DNA from: Rhodospirillaceae bacterium
GTDB taxonomy: Bacteria > Pseudomonadota > Alphaproteobacteria > Kiloniellales > DSM-21159
Length of the DNA: 64,000 nt
Assembly: GCA_006969625.1 (NCBI GenBank)
Contig: CP030885.1
Coordinates: 4,475,430 to 4,539,429 of the forward strand
Direction: 5' to 3'
Under the pieces are notes generated by a model. The model ran no database searches. It saw only the letters and a program-made list of their open reading frames with translations, and was not told the DNA's origin. Shown piece after piece: positions 61,309 through 64,000 of this stretch. A program made the position numbers and the translations under genes. Position 1 is the first letter of the stretch, and each line of letters begins with the position of its first letter.

Positions 61309-61767
61309 ATGACCCCGAAGAAGAGCTCTAGCAAGATCCTGCTGGGCGCCACGGCGCTCGTGCTCGCCGCCGCCGCCGCCGGCACGGCGCTGGCCGAGCG
61401 CGGCGACGGACCCGGCGGGCCCGGCCTGCAGCGGCTGTTCGAGGAGATCGACGCCGACGGCGACGGGGCGGTCACCCGCGCCGAGGCGAACCGCTTCCGC
61501 GAGACCCGCTTCGCCGGAGCGGACGCCGACGCCAGCGGCGGCCTCTCGCTCGCCGAGTTCCAGGACCTCTGGGTCGAAATGCTGCGCGACCGCGTGGCCG
61601 ACCGCTTCCAGCGGCTCGACGCCGACGGCGACGGCACGGTGAGCCCGGTCGAGTTCGAACGCCCGCTGGAGCGCATGTTCGGCCGGCTGGACGAGAATGG
61701 GGACGGCGCGGTCACCCAGGCCGAGATCCGCGACCGGCACGGCTGGCGCGGCCGGCACCGGGACTGA
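61309..61767 (+). CDS. Secreted EF-hand calcium-binding protein
   Basis: A 152-residue protein with a signal peptide (KILLGATALVLAAAAAGTALA) and four EF-hand loops: DADGDGAVTRAE, DADASGGLSLAE, DADGDGTVSPVE and DENGDGAVTQAE. All but the second keep the standard Ca ligands closely; the second is a weaker loop. It probably buffers or senses calcium in the periplasm. It is divergent from the two-component pair, which suggests it is a target of that system. Confidence 0.9.
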   Translation: MTPKKSSSKILLGATALVLAAAAAGTALAERGDGPGGPGLQRLFEEIDADGDGAVTRAEANRFRETRFAGADADASGGLSLAEFQDLWVEMLRDRVADRFQRLDADGDGTVSPVEFERPLERMFGRLDENGDGAVTQAEIRDRHGWRGRHRD

Positions 61768-61796
61768 GCGTCCCCCCGACGTTCCGGTGCCCTGGC

Positions 61797-61818
61797 GGGG
61801 CGGCCCTGCGGCCGCCCC
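61797..61818 (+). terminator. GC-rich hairpin after the EF-hand gene
   Basis: A 9-bp perfect stem (GGGGCGGCC and GGCCGCCCC, loop CTGC) lies 30 bp after the stop and is followed by GTCTTCGT, a weak T tract. It is probably a terminator. Confidence 0.55.
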
Positions 61819-61951
61819 GTCTTCGTCCAAGCGTCGGCTTGCTTCGCCGTGCCACCAGGACTCGCGCGATTCCTGCGTGACGCCCGCGGCGGCTTCGCCT
61901 ATTCCTGGTAGCGGTCGGGCGAAAGCATACCAGTGCAGGACATTTGCGGGC

Positions 61952-63487
61952 GTGGTCGCACGGGTCAACACGGTGGCGTTCCTCGGCATCGAGGTGGTCG
62001 ATGTCGACGTGCAGGTGCAGATCAGCCCCGGCCTGCCGGCCTTTTCCGTGGTCGGCCTGGCCGACAAGGCGGTGGCCGAAAGCCGCGAGCGGGTGAAGTC
62101 CGCGCTGCATGCCATCGGCCTCGGCCTGCCGGCCAAGCGCATCGTCGTCAACCTGGCGCCGGCCGACCTGCTGAAGGAGGGCAGTCACTTCGACCTGCCG
62201 ATCGCGCTCGGCCTGCTCGCCGCCATGGAGGTGCTGCCGGCCGGCGAGGTGGCCGACTACGTGGCGCTGGGCGAGCTGGCGCTCGACGGGCGGCTGGCCA
62301 AGGCGGCCGGCGTGCTGCCGGCGGCGATCCACGCCTCGGCGGCGGACAAGGGGCTGATCTGCCCGGCCGGCCAGGGCGGCGAGGCTGCCTGGGCCGAGGG
62401 GATCGAGATCCTGGCGCCCGAAACGCTGCTGGCGCTGATCAACCACTTCAAGGGCAGCCAAGTGCTGACGCCGCCGGCCCCGCAGCTCGGCGCGCTGGCC
62501 GCGGCCGGCCCCGACCTGGCCGACATCAAGGGGCAGGAGACGGCCAAGCGCGCGCTGGAGATCGCCGCCGCCGGCGGCCACAACCTGCTGATGAGCGGCC
62601 CACCCGGCGCCGGCAAGTCGATGCTGGCGGCGCGCCTGCCCGGCCTGTTGCCGCCGCTGGCGCCGGCCGAGGCGCTCGAGGTCTCGATGATCCATTCCGT
62701 CGCCGGGACGCTGGAGGAGGGCCGGCTGATGCGCCGCCGCCCCTTCCGCGACCCGCACCACTCCGCCAGCCTGCCGGCGCTGGTCGGCGGCGGCCTGCGC
62801 GCCCGGCCGGGCGAGATCTCCCTGGCGCACCTCGGCGTGCTGTTCCTCGACGAGCTGCCGGAGTTCAACCGCAACGCCCTGGAATCGCTGCGCCAGCCGC
62901 TGGAGACGGGGCAGGTGGCGATCGCGCGGGCCAACGCCCACGTCAGCTACCCGGCGCGCTTCCAGCTCGTCGCCGCGATGAACCCGTGCCGCTGCGGCTA
63001 TCTGGACGACCCCGGGCTCGCCTGCACGCGGGCGCCGCGCTGCGCCCAGGACTACCAGTCGCGCATCTCCGGGCCGCTGTTCGACCGCATCGACCTGACG
63101 GTGGAGGTGCCGGCGCTCTCGGCATCCGACCTGACCCTGCCGCCGCCGGCCGAGGGCAGCGCCCAGGTCGCCGCCCGCGTCGCCGCCGCGCGCGAGGTCC
63201 AGACCGCCCGCTACGCCGCGGCGGCCGAGGCGGGCAAGACCGACAAGGCGCCGCGGCACAACGCCGAGGCCGACGGCCTGCTGCTGGAGGAGGTGGCGGC
63301 CCCCGACGCGCCCGGCCGCGCGCTCTTGACCCAGGCGGCCGAGCGCCTGCGCCTTTCGGCGCGCGGCTACCACCGCGTCCTGCGCGTCGCCCGCACGCTG
63401 GCCGACCTCGACGGGGAAGAGCAGGTCCGCCGCCTGCACGTCGCCGAGGCGCTGTCCTACCGCCGCGTCGTGCCGGGGCGGGGGTGA
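61952..63487 (+). CDS. comM: YifB/ComM family Mg chelatase-like AAA+ ATPase
   Basis: A 511-residue protein. An N-terminal Lon-protease-S5-like domain (about 1-165, VNTVAFLGIEVVDVDVQVQI, ERVKSALHAIG) is followed by an AAA+ core with Walker A GPPGAGKSMLAARLPGLLPP, Walker B LFLDELPEF and MNPCRCGY, then a C-terminal lid with RLSARGYHRVLRVARTLADL. ComM is a helicase for branch migration in natural transformation. The start is GTG at 61952, giving the family's usual N-terminus. Confidence 0.93.
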   Translation: MVARVNTVAFLGIEVVDVDVQVQISPGLPAFSVVGLADKAVAESRERVKSALHAIGLGLPAKRIVVNLAPADLLKEGSHFDLPIALGLLAAMEVLPAGEVADYVALGELALDGRLAKAAGVLPAAIHASAADKGLICPAGQGGEAAWAEGIEILAPETLLALINHFKGSQVLTPPAPQLGALAAAGPDLADIKGQETAKRALEIAAAGGHNLLMSGPPGAGKSMLAARLPGLLPPLAPAEALEVSMIHSVAGTLEEGRLMRRRPFRDPHHSASLPALVGGGLRARPGEISLAHLGVLFLDELPEFNRNALESLRQPLETGQVAIARANAHVSYPARFQLVAAMNPCRCGYLDDPGLACTRAPRCAQDYQSRISGPLFDRIDLTVEVPALSASDLTLPPPAEGSAQVAARVAAAREVQTARYAAAAEAGKTDKAPRHNAEADGLLLEEVAAPDAPGRALLTQAAERLRLSARGYHRVLRVARTLADLDGEEQVRRLHVAEALSYRRVVPGRG

Positions 63488-63691
63488 GCCAAGCAGCCGT
63501 CCGCTTTCGAGAGTCCTTGCAAACGGTCGCCGGCGAGCGCACTTATAGTGCACTCAGTTGCGATCGTTTCGATGTCGCTCCGCTTCGTCCCGTCCAAAGG
63601 CCGTCGCACGACTTCAAGACAAGACTGCGGCTGCGACCGGGACCGGCACTCCGCCGACCCGGATTTTGGATCTGACGAAAGGACACAGATC

Positions 63692-63901
63692 ATGGCGACC
63701 GGTACGGTCAAGTGGTTCAACCCGACCAAGGGCTTCGGTTTCATCCAGCCGGACTCCGGCGGCGCGGACGCCTTCGTGCACATCTCCGCCGTCGAGCGTG
63801 CGGGCCTGTCGACCCTCAACGAGGGCCAGAAGGTCTCGTACGAGCTGCAGCAGGGCCGCAACGGCAAGTCCGCCGCGGAAGAGCTGAAGCTCGTCGGCTA
63901 A
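63692..63901 (+). CDS. Cold-shock protein (CspA family)
   Basis: A 69-residue single cold-shock domain: [18 protein letters not shown] with RNP1 (KGFGFI) and [13 protein letters not shown] with RNP2 (FVHI). It binds single-stranded RNA and DNA as an RNA chaperone. AAAGGA precedes the ATG. The upstream gap of about 200 bp could hold a structured 5' leader of the kind that makes csp mRNAs cold-regulated; a short inverted repeat GCACTTATAGTGC lies there. Confidence 0.95.
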   Translation: MATGTVKWFNPTKGFGFIQPDSGGADAFVHISAVERAGLSTLNEGQKVSYELQQGRNGKSAAEELKLVG

Positions 63902-63930
63902 CGCCGACCCTTCCTCGGGCAACCGAGTCG

Positions 63931-63963
63931 AAAGGCCCCCCGGGCGACCGGGGGGCCTTTTGC
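63931..63963 (+). terminator. Rho-independent terminator of the cold-shock gene
   Basis: A 13-bp perfect stem (AAAGGCCCCCCGG and CCGGGGGGCCTTT, loop GCGA) ends in TTTT. The following TGCGTTTGGGGGGCCTTT partly repeats the right arm. Confidence 0.88.
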
Positions 63964-64000
63964 GTTTGGGGGGCCTTTTGCGTTTGGGGACCGCGGCTTC

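Noticed and set aside
63520-63560. GCACTTATAGTGC before the cold-shock gene as a CRISPR-like or operator repeat
   Set aside because: Only one short 5-bp stem exists and there is no second copy; it is noted only as part of the leader.

Overview
The window is GC-rich DNA (roughly 70% by eye) from an alphaproteobacterium. The gene orders DUF3576 lipoprotein-leuS-lptE-holA, Tim44-like/mltA beside fxsA-secB, and rsmI-yraN-sirB1-gshB, together with MarR-linked porins, fit a free-living Rhodospirillales-like lineage. The exact taxon cannot be read from the sequence.

Region 1 (1 to about 21764) is the greater part of a Mu-like prophage; its left end and transposase genes lie outside the window. It carries early genes (Gam-like, a DnaA-domain-IV protein, GemA), a Mor-like late activator, a lysis cassette (lysozyme-like protein, holin, DUF2730), and then a full contractile-tail block in Mu order: gp37-like, DUF2635, sheath, tube, tail-assembly proteins with a probable -1 frameshift, tape measure, gpN, gpP, gp45, gp46, gp47, gp48 and fibres. 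The whole head module (small and large terminase, portal, protease, capsid) is absent. Where it should be there is a twice-frameshifted gene, a palindromic repeat and about 450 bp without a gene. Two identical palindromes (4154-4167, 6585-6602) sit upstream of the lysis and tail blocks and are candidate Mor-type late operators. The right end holds a decayed adenine methylase and a membrane protein of unknown role. The prophage ends near 21764 inside a minus-strand gene, probably a 2OG-Fe(II) oxygenase, of which only the 5' part is seen here.

Region 2 (21.9-34 kb) is chromosomal: PEP-mutase-like and GNAT genes; a DCC/photolyase/DUF2256 operon; dapB; an MFS transporter; a DUF1223 protein; an FNT-family channel; rsmB; a DddP-like M24 enzyme that lacks the DMSP-lyase aspartate; and a sulfotransferase.

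Region 3 (34-41 kb) holds two paralogous porins with identical 115-bp leaders and similar terminators, a MarR regulator between them, a palindromic element inserted at the second porin's stop codon, a 2OG-Fe(II) oxygenase, and a TPR protein fused to a TylF-like methyltransferase.

Region 4 (41-64 kb) is mostly core: leuS, lptE, holA, a Tat-exported DUF882 protein, a large MmeI-like type IIL restriction-modification enzyme with a low-GC specificity region, mltA, a Tim44-like protein, fxsA, secB, a penicillin-binding-protein activator, rsmI, yraN, sirB1, gshB, a MazF toxin whose DUF3018 antitoxin has an in-frame stop, an OmpR-type two-component system divergent from an EF-hand protein, comM and a cold-shock gene. 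No rRNA, tRNA or CRISPR array was seen.
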